Shown in pieces: positions 36,535 through 45,704 of a DNA stretch of 64,000 nucleotides. The position numbers and the translations under genes were made by a program. Within the stretch, counting starts at the first letter, position 1, and each line of letters starts with the position of its first letter. Under the pieces are notes generated by a model. That model saw nothing but the letters and a program-made list of their open reading frames with translations. It was not told the DNA's origin and made no database searches. Origin of the DNA: Symsagittifera roscoffensis (taxonomy: Eukaryota; Xenacoelomorpha; Acoela; Convolutidae); the NCBI RefSeq assembly GCF_963678635.1, contig NC_087066.1:30447301-30511300 (forward strand), in the 5' to 3' direction.

Positions 36535-37067
36535 GTTCCGACTTTCGATACGAAAATAACGGGATATTTGGCCTCGGAGTGGGTTTTTTTTTCTTCAGAC
36601 AACTTTCGACTTTTTAACTAGCCATTTTTGACGGAATTGTTTTTTATATCATTCGAAAAGTTTTGTTGTCTTGTGCTTAAGTGTGAAAAGATATTTAACC
36701 TGTGATCTTTTTCCGTAAAGTTGTGGGGTTTAAAGATTGCCATTTTGGCCAATTTGAGACAATTAGCGAGCGATATATTTTGCGCTAATAACGCGTAAGC
36801 AGAGATTTAATCCGCATTAGGAATCGTTCCAAACTGATAGAAGCAAAATTAATTGCCAAAAATGATTTGTTACAAGGAGCGAAATCTATTCTTTTGTAGT
36901 TTATATGGCGTGTGGGGTGATGATTTTCAAAGAAAAAAAGTTCAAATGAAAAAAAAAATTATTTCGTTTTTTATTACATTTAATTTGTTAATGATATTAA
37001 TGTTATTACTGCTCCCTAAAAGGCAGTCGGAACGTTCAGGGCTTCAACCTGATACGAGCAGTCTTTT
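36535..37067 (+). mobile_element. HINE-like element, subfamily A, first of a back-to-back pair
   Basis: Nearly full length. It starts GTTCCGACTTTCGATACGAA and ends GATACGAGCAGTCTTTT, followed without spacer by the next copy. The 153-codon frame across it (36853-37314, +) is a repeat by-product running into the neighbour. Confidence 0.7.
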
Positions 37068-37588
37068 TAATCCGACTACCGATACGAAAGTAACGGAATA
37101 TTTGAGTGGGTTTTTTTCTTCAGTCAAACTTCGAGTTTTTAACTGGCCATTTTGGACGGAATTTGTTAAATCATTCGAAATTTATTGTTGTCCTGAGCTT
37201 AAATTTGAAAAGATATTTCACCTGTGGTTGTTTTTCGTAAGGTTTTGGGGGTTTAAAGATTGCAATTGTCGCCAATTTGGGACAATTAACGCGCGATATA
37301 GTTCGCGCTATTAACGCGTAAGCGGAGGGTTAATCCGTCCTATAAATCATTCCGAATTGGTTGAAAGAAGCTTATTTTCCAGGATTGATTTGTTACAAGG
37401 AGCGAAATCTATCCTTTTGTACCTTATATGGCGTATGGGGGGATGATTTTCATGAAAAATTTCAAATTTTGGAGAAAAAAATTTTTTTTTGTCTTATTAC
37501 ATTTATTTTTTAATGTTATTACTGCTCCATACACCCTAAAAGGCAGTCGGAACATTCATGGCTTCGCCCTGATACGAGCAGTCTTGTT
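37068..37588 (+). mobile_element. HINE-like element, subfamily A, second of the pair
   Basis: It starts AATCCGACTACCGATACGAA and ends CCTGATACGAGCAGTCTTGT, T. It lies head to tail with the copy ending at 37067. Confidence 0.7.
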
Positions 37589-37695
37589 TATTTTGTTCCT
37601 GTATTGTTCAGCAAGTCCTTAAAAGGCAGTCGGAACATTCTTGGCTTCGCCCTGATACGAGCAGTCTTGTTTATCTTGTTCCTGTATTGTTCAGA
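37589..37695 (+). repeat. Duplicated HINE 3' end (about 83-bp tandem)
   Basis: The block from CCTTAAAAGGCAGTCGGAAC through the hairpin and CAGTCTTGTT plus the flank TTGTTCCTGTATTGTTCAG appears twice in a row, so this stretch is a bare 3' end without a body. Confidence 0.6.
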
Positions 37696-37699
37696 TTTT

Positions 37700-38391
37700 A
37701 AGTACCATTGCTGGGAAGGCGATGGCAGGCACAATGTTCTCTAGCTTAATTTTTTGCTGCTAATGTAATTGTTCGGGTGGATTAAGAGGGGAGGGGGCGG
37801 TGGGCTTTCGTCCCCATCAATCCACAGGGTCCCTCCTTTGGTATTATTTTATGACATAAACCCTGAAACTTCAAAGGCGAATTCTTGCTCTCGGAGTGTC
37901 GGCTGGCTCGGCAATATCCCTCGTACGTAAGCACTACAACTCGTACGTAAGCACTGCAAGCACTCCATTTCCTTGTCTAAACAGGATTTAATAACTTTAA
38001 TTTAATATAAGCCGAATCGGTTTAGTACTAACATTTGAAATCGGACAGTTTGTGTTGCGTCTGAAATGCGTTCTGAATGGCTTCAACCGTATTGTCTTTT
38101 GAACCGTTCTCCCTAGCGCTTCTAAGATTTCCTAAAGGTAATAGTCAAGTTTGAAAGATTCTTAACTCCCTTCTTCATACATCCGTTTTAACGCTTTTAA
38201 CGGTTTCAATCAAACCATCCATCAATCCTCTAAATCGGTGATTGCTCGTCGGAACTGTTTCAGTCATGTTTTTGTTCTCGCAATGTTCATTAGCCGCCTT
38301 TCCCTTTAGACATGAAGATTGCTCTACTCGGAAAGCGCGCGGAGTTCCGTGTAATTTTTGGTATTGGCGCAAAAGTGTTATTGCGTTTTTG
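37700..38391 (-). pseudogene. Old Ty3-like retrotransposon relic, integrase core (left part)
   Basis: The minus-strand frame 38175-38391 contains LLRQYQKLHGTPRAF, then KAANEHCENKNM and SNHRFRGLMDGLIETVKSVK. This is the order of Ty3/gypsy integrase cores: a HG-x-P-R block, a C-x-N-N block, then DHR-x-(N/T)G-L-x-(E)-x-x-I-x-(T)VK. The second catalytic Asp is replaced in RVEQSS, and the usual ERxIQTIK glutamate region is altered, so the enzyme is dead. Downstream on the minus strand (to about 37700) reading is broken. The relic continues at 45705 on the other side of the younger element, which interrupts it. Confidence 0.6.
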
Positions 38392-38396
38392 GGGTT
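38392..38396. repeat. 5-bp target site duplication (left) of the Ty3/gypsy element
   Basis: GGGTT directly precedes the LTR start and is repeated at 45700-45704 right after the other LTR. Ty3/gypsy integrases typically duplicate 4-6 bp. Confidence 0.75.
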
Positions 38397-38644
38397 TGAG
38401 ATAACTAATGCTTTATCCCTGATAAGTAAATGAAAACGAAAGACTGATATCTTTAATTTAGACTCATGCTGTTAGTCTTTTTGAGCAGAGGTCTTTGATC
38501 TTCACTCTCTGACATACAAACAGTCAAGTGACCCTTTTAGATAGGCCTGCTAGATGGCCTTGAGTATATAATAACAATACATAACAAATAATAATAATCT
38601 AACTTTCCAATGTTACTGTGGCAGCACTACTACACAGCACCACA
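38397..38644 (-). repeat. 3' LTR of the Ty3/gypsy element (248 bp)
   Basis: It reads TGAGATAACTAATGC at the left and ends CAGCACCACA at the right, so in sense orientation TGTGGTGCTG to GTTATCTCA. It aligns end to end with the other LTR apart from the HINE inserted there. It holds the uninterrupted site ACAAATAATAATAATCTAAC. Confidence 0.85.
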
Positions 38645-38655
38645 TTCCCCTGAAG
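38645..38655 (-). other. Polypurine tract of the Ty3/gypsy element
   Basis: In sense orientation CTTCAGGGGAA abuts the 3' LTR start TGTGG. This purine run in the right place is the usual primer for plus-strand DNA synthesis. Confidence 0.6.
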
Positions 38656-38699
38656 GCAAAAAAATATTTTATAGTACCATATAAAACTTTCTGTACACA

Positions 38700-39941
38700 A
38701 TGAGTTTTAATGCTCAGTTTAATTGGTTTATTGTTTTTGGGTTTGCTCATTTCCCCTCTCTTTGTTCCTTTTCTGTCTCGAACTGCAACGGCATTCACCA
38801 CGCGGCATTCCATGATTTGGATATGTCCAGTTACGAGTGGCCGAATCTTCGTCTAAATAAGTGGCGTTCCAGTAATGCAAAATTTGATTCCGTCGGATTT
38901 CCGGTATCCGTTTCGAAAATTGCCAATCTTATCCGGTATGCCTCGAGAGCTGCCATGTTCAAGTCAGTAATGTCATCCTCACAACAATTTAGCTTTACTG
39001 GGTGTGACACTGGGCTTCCGTACCGCTTTGACGAGTGATACGTTTAATTCCTTCCGCGTTTTTTTTAGAGTTGACGAGTTTGGTGGGGCTTTGTCATTCT
39101 TTGGCTCCGTATTTACTGCTTTTGCAGCTTTTGTTTTTCGGGCTTCTCGCGCTGTCGGCTTGGATAAACCGCCCTTTTTGTTGTAGGATGAGGGTCCTGC
39201 ATTGTTCGGCTTTGCCTTTTTGACGGCCAGATTCAGGCCACCCCCGGCCTCTGTGTCCCTTGAGGTTACAATGGTTGGAATACTCTGAAATCTCTCTTTG
39301 GTAGTGATGTCCTCATTTGGAACCGTACGATACTCCCTCTGATTCGGGTTAGCGTCCTCGTCATTTGACTCACTTTCTACTGCTTTTTTTCTTGCTGTTT
39401 TCTGCAGCTTACTTCTCGGTTCCTCCCCCGTTGGGCTCCTTTTTTGATCTGATCCCTTCATTGCAAGTGCTGAAGGTACTTTTGACTTTGCTATGTCGTT
39501 TTTCCTGTATACAGCACCTGCAGCTGTTTTCACGGTAGATGGTGTTTCGGCGATTATTTTACCCTTGAGTTGGATTGTTAGGGCCTTCCCACTCTTTCTT
39601 TGTTCGTTTTTCTGGAGAAAATTGCCTGACATGAGTGCAGTGTCTTTGTTCGGCTTGTCCTCTAAAAAATTTTTCGCTCATGAGTACAAAAACTCCTTTC
39701 TTAGCTCCGGATTTATAGTGCTAGTCTCGTCCACTATCCTTCTTAAATCGTTAGCCGACGTATCTCTCCTTGTGGCGTTCCATCGTGCGTTTGCCTCTAA
39801 TAACTGTTTCAGTTCCTTCACTCGTCCTCGTTCTCGGGCAGCGAATGTATGGGGTTGAAACAGTGGGCTTACGTCCGGGCTGTTCTGCCCTTTGCTGACG
39901 ATTTTCACATTGTCCCTCGATTGGTCAGTTCTTCTTTTCAC
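38700..39941 (-). pseudogene. Ty3/gypsy pol C-terminal extension
   Basis: Two overlapping frames (39678-39941 and 38979-39632) follow the integrase core. The first starts with a basic stretch (MKRRTDQSRDNVK) and has FQPHTFAARERGRVKELKQL. The second is a 217-residue Lys-, Ser- and Pro-rich, low-hydrophobicity segment (for example TARKKAVESESNDEDANPN). No chromodomain or other known fold is visible. Such basic, disordered tails are common after gypsy integrases and may bind nucleic acid or target sites. A frame break separates the two pieces. Recognisable reading continues to about 38700, with stops. Confidence 0.6.
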
Positions 39942-41224
39942 TTAAAGTTTTAAATTCATTTTTCGGTAATCTTCCAAAGTGTGCTTCAAATGGGGACCGT
40001 TTGATAGTTTTTTGTTTGTTCCATCTTAGATCCCTTATTATTGTACTTAGGCAGAGTTTTATTGACGAGACGTTTTCATCTAAAAGCATGACACCGAGTC
40101 TTTGTTTAATTGTCTGTATTGTTTTTTCTACTAGACCACACCCTCGGTGATCTCCCACCGGACAGAATTTTTGTTCTATATTGTTTTCTGCACAAAAGTT
40201 TTTCATCGCTTTTCATTTGAATCCGGAGAATTGGTCCGTTTTAATTGACTGCGGCATTCCGTGTGTGTCTATATTTGTGCGTAGAAATTTTATTGTTGAT
40301 TTTCCTCCAGTAGACTTTTTGATTTTAACCGACGGAAACTTAGAGTATCTATCAATAGCAACCAGTAGGTATATCTTCTTCCCCTTATGATCTTCAAGTG
40401 GTCCCGCATAATCTAATTGCAATTCTTGACCTGGCTGCGTCAGCAGTGGCAGCGGTTTTGACGAGTTTTACGGAATTATATAAATTTAGCATTCTTACCA
40501 TAGCAAGTGCAGCTTCTACACTCCTCGGCCAGGTTGACGATGTCCTTGCGCATATGAGGCCACCACAAGTAATTTGATACATCTAACATCGCCTACTGGC
40601 CGGGATGGCCCCGATGAATTCTTCTTAGGACTGCCTGCTTTAGCTTTTCCGGCACTGCTAGGCGATCGTCGACCAGAAGACAATCGTCCACTACTGGAGC
40701 TGATGCCAGAGAGGGTTAGTCTATGGTCCCATGAGTTCGAACCTGTGGCGGTCATTTCGTTCAACTACCTTTCGCAGCCTGACCATCCACGTGTCCTCTG
40801 TCAGGAGCTCAGCGAGTAGACTTTTTTCAAATAGTTTCGTTAGGCTCAAGGGTCCGTTTTCAGCGTGCAGCTGCTCCGCCAGTTGGAATTCGTTTCTTCT
40901 GGACCAGTGGCCAACCCTTCTTGCCGCTTTTGGTTTTACCACACTTACTTCTGGGCTGACTTCTCTGTCTTCCGTGCATTCCCCTGTTAGGTCCACTTCT
41001 ATGACTTTGGTGCCTCCGCCATTTTCGTCCCATATGTCACTCTCCATTGTTACGTTTGGACTCTGCATTGATGATTTCGCTTCTAGTTCGAGCATGGATA
41101 TTGGGTTGTCTTCTCTCTCTGCTCCGACTAGGTCCCAGAACGAAACAATTGCTTGTCCTGTTGTCGCAGTTGATGATGATGATGGTCCGCACTTGTCATT
41201 TTTTGCCCTTATGTATTGATCCAT
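39925..41224 (-). pseudogene. Ty3/gypsy integrase with upstream linker, broken
   Basis: The minus-strand frame 40721-41224 is the acidic linker after RNase H, ending in LTEDTWMVRLRKVVERNDRH. An H2C2-type zinc-binding segment follows in shifted frames (about 40500-40720). The catalytic core spans 40213-40422 (first Asp in MQLDYAGPL, second in SIKTDQFSGFK) and 39925-40206 (GDHRGCGLVEKTIQTIKQRL with the Glu). All three DDE residues are visible. A nonsense change separates the two core pieces, and frame changes break the zinc-binding part. Integrase inserts the cDNA into the host chromosome. This copy cannot make it intact. Confidence 0.8.
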
Positions 41225-41779
41225 CGCTCTCCATTCGATTTGGGGAATGTCATCTGAGTCCGAATTTTCTGAATCTAACTAATTAGGGGTTCGTTGAATT
41301 TTTCTTGTCCGTTGAAATGTCGTCTCGGTGACTTCTTTAGTCAAAGTATCTCCACTGTTCCGTTCTTGTATCCTTACTGTTTTCCGCCCCTTTCCACTGT
41401 TTTGATTGTTTTCGCCTATTTTCATTTCACTGTTTTTTCTGATCGATTTTTCGTTTTTATATTTTTCGGATTCTCTATAATTTTTGATTTTCTTTTAACC
41501 GACTATTTTGAATCACAACTCTGAGATAAACTGATTTCTGGTTTTGCTCTGTTTTCTCGTCGAAACAACCGCGAACTTGCTTCGCTTTCGTTCCGGTCGA
41601 GCCTTGTTTGTTTTTGTCCGTTTTGATTGCCATAGCAACCATAGGATGACGTGTTTCGCTTTGAAACATTTTGTTCAGTTTTAGAATGTTCTAGAAATAT
41701 TTCGTTCTGGTCGAGCCCATCGTGATCGCTTAATCAACTTTTCAATCAGTCAAGAGCTTTATGGAAATTTTCTATGGAA

Positions 41780-42396
41780 TTTACAACAAATTTTTCATGT
41801 AATTCTGACTCTGGCCACGGCTCGCCGTTTGGTTCTATGCCCATGTCTTTCCCCGGTATATGAACAACCTTGAATTGATATGGCAGTAATCTATCCACTA
41901 TCTAGTCAATCGCGATTGATATGTCTTATTTGACCTATTTTCATCTAAAGCCGAAATTAGGGCTTTGTGGTCTGTGGATGTCACAAATTCTATTCCTAAC
42001 AGATAGTGTTTAAATCGGTCAGCGGACCATACTAAGGCTAGCAGTTCTAGCTCATTTGTCGAGTATTTTTTTCTTGTAAGTTTAAATATCTCGACGCAAA
42101 AGTAATTTGGCTCTTTTTTGCTCCAGAGTTGCGCCTAGTCCGCTATGACTAGCGTCACATTTTACTCGGTAATCCTTTACTGGTTTATAGTAATGTATTT
42201 GGGTGATATTTGCTACTGCCCTTTTTATTGATTCAAATATTTCTGAATGTCTTTCCCCCCATTCGAATTTCTTTACTGGAATTTTGAAGCTTTTTAGCTT
42301 CTTTTTCTCATTTTCTTCTCGCAATAGGGGTCTAAATTTTTCTGTTAGACTGGCCGCATTTGGAATAAGTTTTGCCAGATGGTTTATGCTGCCCAT
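41780..42396 (-). pseudogene. Ty3/gypsy RNase H domain, broken
   Basis: Frame 42082-42396 begins with the RT connection (MGSINHLAKLIPNAASLTEK) and reaches the RNase H start, with VKCDASHSGLGATLEQ carrying the first acidic residue. The reading then shifts. KYSTNELELLALVW and STDHKALISAL (about 41930-42070) supply the further acidic residues. A stop and shift interrupt before a PGKDMG block at about 41850. RNase H removes the RNA strand of the hybrid during reverse transcription. Frames 41475-41669 form the linker to the integrase region. Confidence 0.75.
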
Positions 42397-43445
42397 AAAG
42401 GACCCGAGTAGTTTTTTAGTGATTTCAGTGGGCTTAGTTGCAATATCGCTTCCGTTTTTGTTATTTTCGGTGTAATACCTTCCGGCGATAGCTTATGCCC
42501 TAACCAATTTACCTCTGTCTGAAAAAATTTGCATTTGGAGAGTTTTAGTGCTAAATTTTCTTCATCGAGTGTTTCCAGAACGTTCAGTACTAATTTTTCG
42601 TGTTTCTTATTCGCTGCCTTTCGACACAATGAGGATGTCGTCGAGTCGAGAAAACAGAACGTGTATTTTGCATGATTTATAGTTCGATCCATGGCTTTCT
42701 GGAACTCTGCTGTCATGTCAGCAAGCCCATAAAATCCGGTAAGGAACCTGTACGTGCCAGTGGCTTGTCCTCGTATGATGTTGAAATTGCATTGTTTTGC
42801 TGTTTCCGCAGTCAGTTTTAGCTGACTGTAAGCATATTTTAGGTCTAGGACTGAGAAGTACAAAGTACCCTTTGTGTTTGCTGTTACTATTTGACTAACC
42901 CCATCCAACAATTTATCGAAATTTGGCATTTAATATTTGTTTTTGAACAATTGCCTGTTTATGGGTTTTGCGACCAATGCCACTTTTATGGATTCATCTT
43001 TTTTTACAGTGGTTACAATTGGTGATATAAAGAAGTCGCTAGTACATTTGTCCAGACGTTATATATGCCCTTCTTTCAAGAGTTTATTAATTTCCACATG
43101 TACTTTTTCCTGAATGTGGATTGGTATCCGTCTACCCTTCTCTTGTAGTGGACAGAGTGGGTATTTGAACTTTGTACTGACTACATGATTTTTTGAGCAA
43201 CCCTGACGGTCAAAAAGATTTTCGAATATACTGTAAAATTTTTGTTTCCAACCTTCTGACTGCTCGCACAGTAGCACGTCAAACCTCGTTTTACCCTTCG
43301 GTGCCAGCTTTTGGGTAGTATGAATCCCCACTTTTCTATATAAGCCCAGACTCAATATGCATCCTGTGCGCCGCTCTGTGATTAGAAATGATGATCCTAC
43401 CACTTCCCATCCTGCTGAACGATTGTTTGTGCTGATTGCCACCAA
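42397..43445 (-). pseudogene. Ty3/gypsy reverse transcriptase, broken
   Basis: The N-terminal part is frame 43059-43445, with FDRQGCSKNHVVST and CPLQEKGRRIPIHIQEKV. This is the standard lead-in that positions the template and is followed by LLKEGHI. A gap with stops precedes frame 42384-42929, which carries LYFSVLDLKYAYSQLKL (first catalytic Asp), CNFNIIRGQATGTYRFLTGF and YGLADMTAEFQKAMD. The catalytic (F/Y)xDD site is disrupted: after FLD the frame is shifted by a short tandem duplication and restored about 20 codons later, so the double aspartate is not encoded. Thumb-side motifs (LSKCKFFQTEVNWLGHKLS) follow. The family is clear and the enzyme is dead. Confidence 0.85.
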
Positions 43446-43484
43446 TATAGTAATCGGTTGTTTATTGTAGTCTACGACTTGTGC

Positions 43485-43712
43485 TTACAGATTTAGACTT
43501 TCTCGCGGAATAAACTTCGTGTTCTTTGAGGACTCTAATATTTGTTTCGCTGTCGTCCAATTTAAAAACGATACTGGGCTAGCTGTGTCGATGGTTTTAT
43601 TTATGATATGGTCAATCCAGACTAGTGCTTTTAACAATTTTGTTATTTGTGATCGAGGATTCCTACATATGTCGACTTTTTGTATTTCTTTTCTTCCTTC
43701 CCCGACAACCAC
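43485..43712 (-). pseudogene. Ty3/gypsy aspartic protease
   Basis: The frame contains IDTASPVSFLNWTTAKQIL, a retropepsin D-T-(G/A)-S active-site loop followed by the usual helix that starts the domain. Upstream basic residues join it to the gag end. The product would cleave the gag-pol polyprotein. The second half of the domain, with the usual ILG motif, is not seen intact, because a break occurs before the RT frame. Confidence 0.65.
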
Positions 43713-43819
43713 TTTTTGTTTTAATTGCTTCTTTTTTTATTCATCTATTTGCTCGGTTGATGTGGTGTTCTGTTCAATAGACATGATTTCGAACTCATCG
43801 CATGAGTAGAAAGACTAGA

Positions 43820-44302
43820 TCAAATTGCACTCCCCATCTGAGCTGGACTTTTTTCAGCAATCTCAATTACTTGTTGTGAACTGCACATTTTTGCGAATTG
43901 GTTCGGTTTGGAAAAGGTTTTGCATGTCTTGCCCGTGGCAGGACATTTTTTCGGATGGCCTTCTCCAAATGGTCGACCGCATCTAGTACAGGGTTTCATT
44001 TCGGTATAGTTCCTTCCATATTTCCTGTTAGTTGCTCGTCTCTTATACTGATCCCTCGGTTGTCTCCGACTGTTGGTGCCTTTGTTTCCCACGTTCATGG
44101 TGGGTTCTTGTTTGATTTTCATTGTTGTCCCATGAATTTGACTTGCAACTGCAGCAATTGTGTTTGATTTTTGAAATGCCTGCGTCGTTTGTTTGCTCTG
44201 TTCAAACTTCAGTGTCCTTTTTAACACCTCGTCCGGTGTAAATGTTTCGAACGTTAGTGTATCCTGCAGTACTGTATTCTTCATTTTTTCATTTCTTTTC
44301 AT
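43820..44302 (-). pseudogene. Ty3/gypsy gag C-terminal part with zinc knuckles
   Basis: The frame overlaps the previous gag frame by a few bases. A Lys- and Arg-rich segment (QPRDQYKRRATNRKYGRN) is followed by CTRCGRPFGEGHPKKC, a CCHC-like knuckle with unusual spacing (C-x2-C-x7-H-x3-C). A second knuckle follows in TCKTFSKPNQFAKMC, where two of the four zinc ligands are replaced (F and Q). Nucleocapsid knuckles bind the genomic RNA. The decayed second knuckle agrees with an inactive element. Confidence 0.75.
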
Positions 44303-44835
44303 TTCGATATGAATAGATCGCGAACTAATTCGCTTTCGAGTGTCCCTAATTCCGCTCTAGCTGCCTGCGCAGTTAGTGCTGCATGAAATGCCTCCAATGT
44401 TTCTCCTGCCTCATGCGAGCTGTTGAACAGCTTATAACGTTCAATCGTGACACTCTGTGTTTTCTCAAATGATATCTTTGCTAATTCAATCATTTCCCTA
44501 ATTTCTAATTTTGAGTTTTCTGTATGTCGAATCTTTTGTACAAGTTTTTTCTTTCCTTTTGTGCCCAATGCTAAGAATAATCTGGAGGCCACTCTTTTCT
44601 GCACCTCATGATAGTAGACATTGTGATCGACTTTAGATCTTCTTGCTCTCCGTTCTTCATTTTCTAGCAGGACTCTGTCTCGCGCTAGTCTGTCTCTAGC
44701 TTCTCTATCTGTGACTGCCTGCGCATCTTCGTTTTCCCGCGGTGTCTCCGGTCGTGGGACCGGCTCTTCCAAGACTGGTTTCGGGTCCTCCAGTAATATT
44801 TCGTGGTTCACGTTTTCCTTGACCGTGACTGCCAA
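44299..44835 (-). pseudogene. Ty3/gypsy gag, capsid part
   Basis: The 178-residue frame starts about 120 bases after the PBS and has a Glu- and Arg-rich N-terminus, then SRLFLALGTKGKKKLVQK. It continues with ERYKLFNSSHEAGETLEAFH and LESELVRDLFISK. The pattern LG-x-(K/E)GKK, then a segment with E(T/S)-x-E-x-(F/W)-x-x-L, then R(D)-x-(F/L)(V/I) matches capsid proteins of Ty3/gypsy elements, which assemble the virus-like particle. This is the longest intact piece of the element. It ends by reading into the next frame rather than at a normal junction. Confidence 0.75.
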
Positions 44836-44937
44836 GAGGAATTGGTCGAGCCAGATCTTAAAATTCCAAGGGGGATTCGAATGCGCCGTTGTTCAGAATA
44901 CAGGGATTCCCATGTCAGTTCTATTATCCTGAGAAAT

Positions 44938-44957
44938 AAATCCTGCTGGCTGCGCCA
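44938..44957 (-). other. Primer binding site of the Ty3/gypsy element
   Basis: In sense orientation TGGCGCAGCCAGCAGGATTT begins immediately after the 5' LTR end. TGG at this spot pairs with the CCA end of a tRNA primer. I cannot say which tRNA. Confidence 0.7.
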
Positions 44958-45699
44958 TGTGATAACTAATGCTTTATCCCTGATAAGTAAATGAAAACGA
45001 AAGACTTGTATCTTAAATTTAGACTCATGCTGTTAGTCTTTTTATGCAGAGGTCTTTGATCTTCACTCTCTGACATACAAACAGTCAAGTGACCGTTTTA
45101 GATAGGCCTGCTAGATGGCCTTGAGTATATAATAACAATACATAACAAAAAAAAACAAGACTGCTCGTATCAGGGCGAAGCCCTGAATGTTCCGACTGCC
45201 TTTTAAGGTTTATGGAGCAGCAGTAATATCATAAAAAAATAAATAAAATAAAGTTTTTTTATGAAAATCATCCCCCCACACGCCATATAAAGCACAAAAA
45301 GAGAGATTTCGTTCCTTGTAACAAATCAATTATGGCAAATAAGCTTCGTTCAACCAATTTGGAACGATTTATAAGACGGATTAAATCTCCGCTTACGCTT
45401 ACGAATTATATCGCGCGTTAATTGTCCCAAATTGATCAAAATGGCAATCTTAAAACCCTCATAACTTTACGAAAAACGATCACAGGTGAAATATCTTTTC
45501 AAATTTAAGCTCAGGATAACAATACCTTTTGAATGATATAAAAAAATTCCGTCAAAAATGGCTAGTTAAGAAGTCGAAATTTGTCTGAAGAAAAAAAACC
45601 CACCCCGAGCACAAATATTTCGTTACTTTCGTATCGAAAGTCGGAACAATAATCTAACTTTCCAAGGTTACTGTGGCAGCAGTACTACACAGTACCACA
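44958..45699 (-). repeat. 5' LTR of the Ty3/gypsy element, split by a HINE
   Basis: It matches the 248-bp LTR at 38397 but is 742 bp because a HINE occupies 45154-45647. Without it the length is about 248. It ends AGTACCACA before GGGTT. Confidence 0.85.
45154..45647 (-). mobile_element. HINE-like element, subfamily A, inserted in the LTR
   Basis: It runs from AACAAGACTGCTCGTATCAG with hairpin CAGGGC-GAA-GCCCTG to the GTATCGAAAGTCGGAAC end. The sister LTR at 38586-38600 shows the site without it (ACAAATAATAATAATCTAAC). No target duplication is seen. The 3' end abuts a run of A (T in sense), as in Helentron insertion between T and T. This defines both boundaries of the family. Confidence 0.85.
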
Positions 45700-45704
45700 G
45701 GGTT

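Larger units (their letters stand above)
38397..45699 (-). mobile_element. Ty3/gypsy LTR retrotransposon, full structure, inactive
   Basis: All parts of an LTR retrotransposon are present in minus-strand order: 5' LTR (44958-45699), PBS, gag with zinc knuckle, protease, reverse transcriptase, RNase H, integrase, C-terminal extension, PPT and 3' LTR (38397-38644). GGGTT flanks both sides. RT-RNaseH-integrase order places it in Ty3/gypsy (Metaviridae). The LTRs differ at about 10 of 230 compared bases, so the insertion is not recent. Frameshifts and stops break gag-pol in several places. It is inserted in the integrase of an older Ty3-like relic, and its 5' LTR carries a HINE. Confidence 0.9.

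Noticed and set aside
36853-37314. 153-codon plus-strand frame
   Set aside because: It spans two head-to-tail HINE copies. Translations of other copies show the same by-product with stops.
39493-39858. 121-codon plus-strand frame, and others at 38700-39038, 40731-41219, 43519-43809
   Set aside because: These are antisense to the clear gag-pol frames of the Ty3/gypsy element and have no domains of their own.
40394-40764. Minus-strand frames 40394-40582 and 40516-40764
   Set aside because: They are shifted readings of the integrase zinc-binding region. The family similarity lies in another frame.
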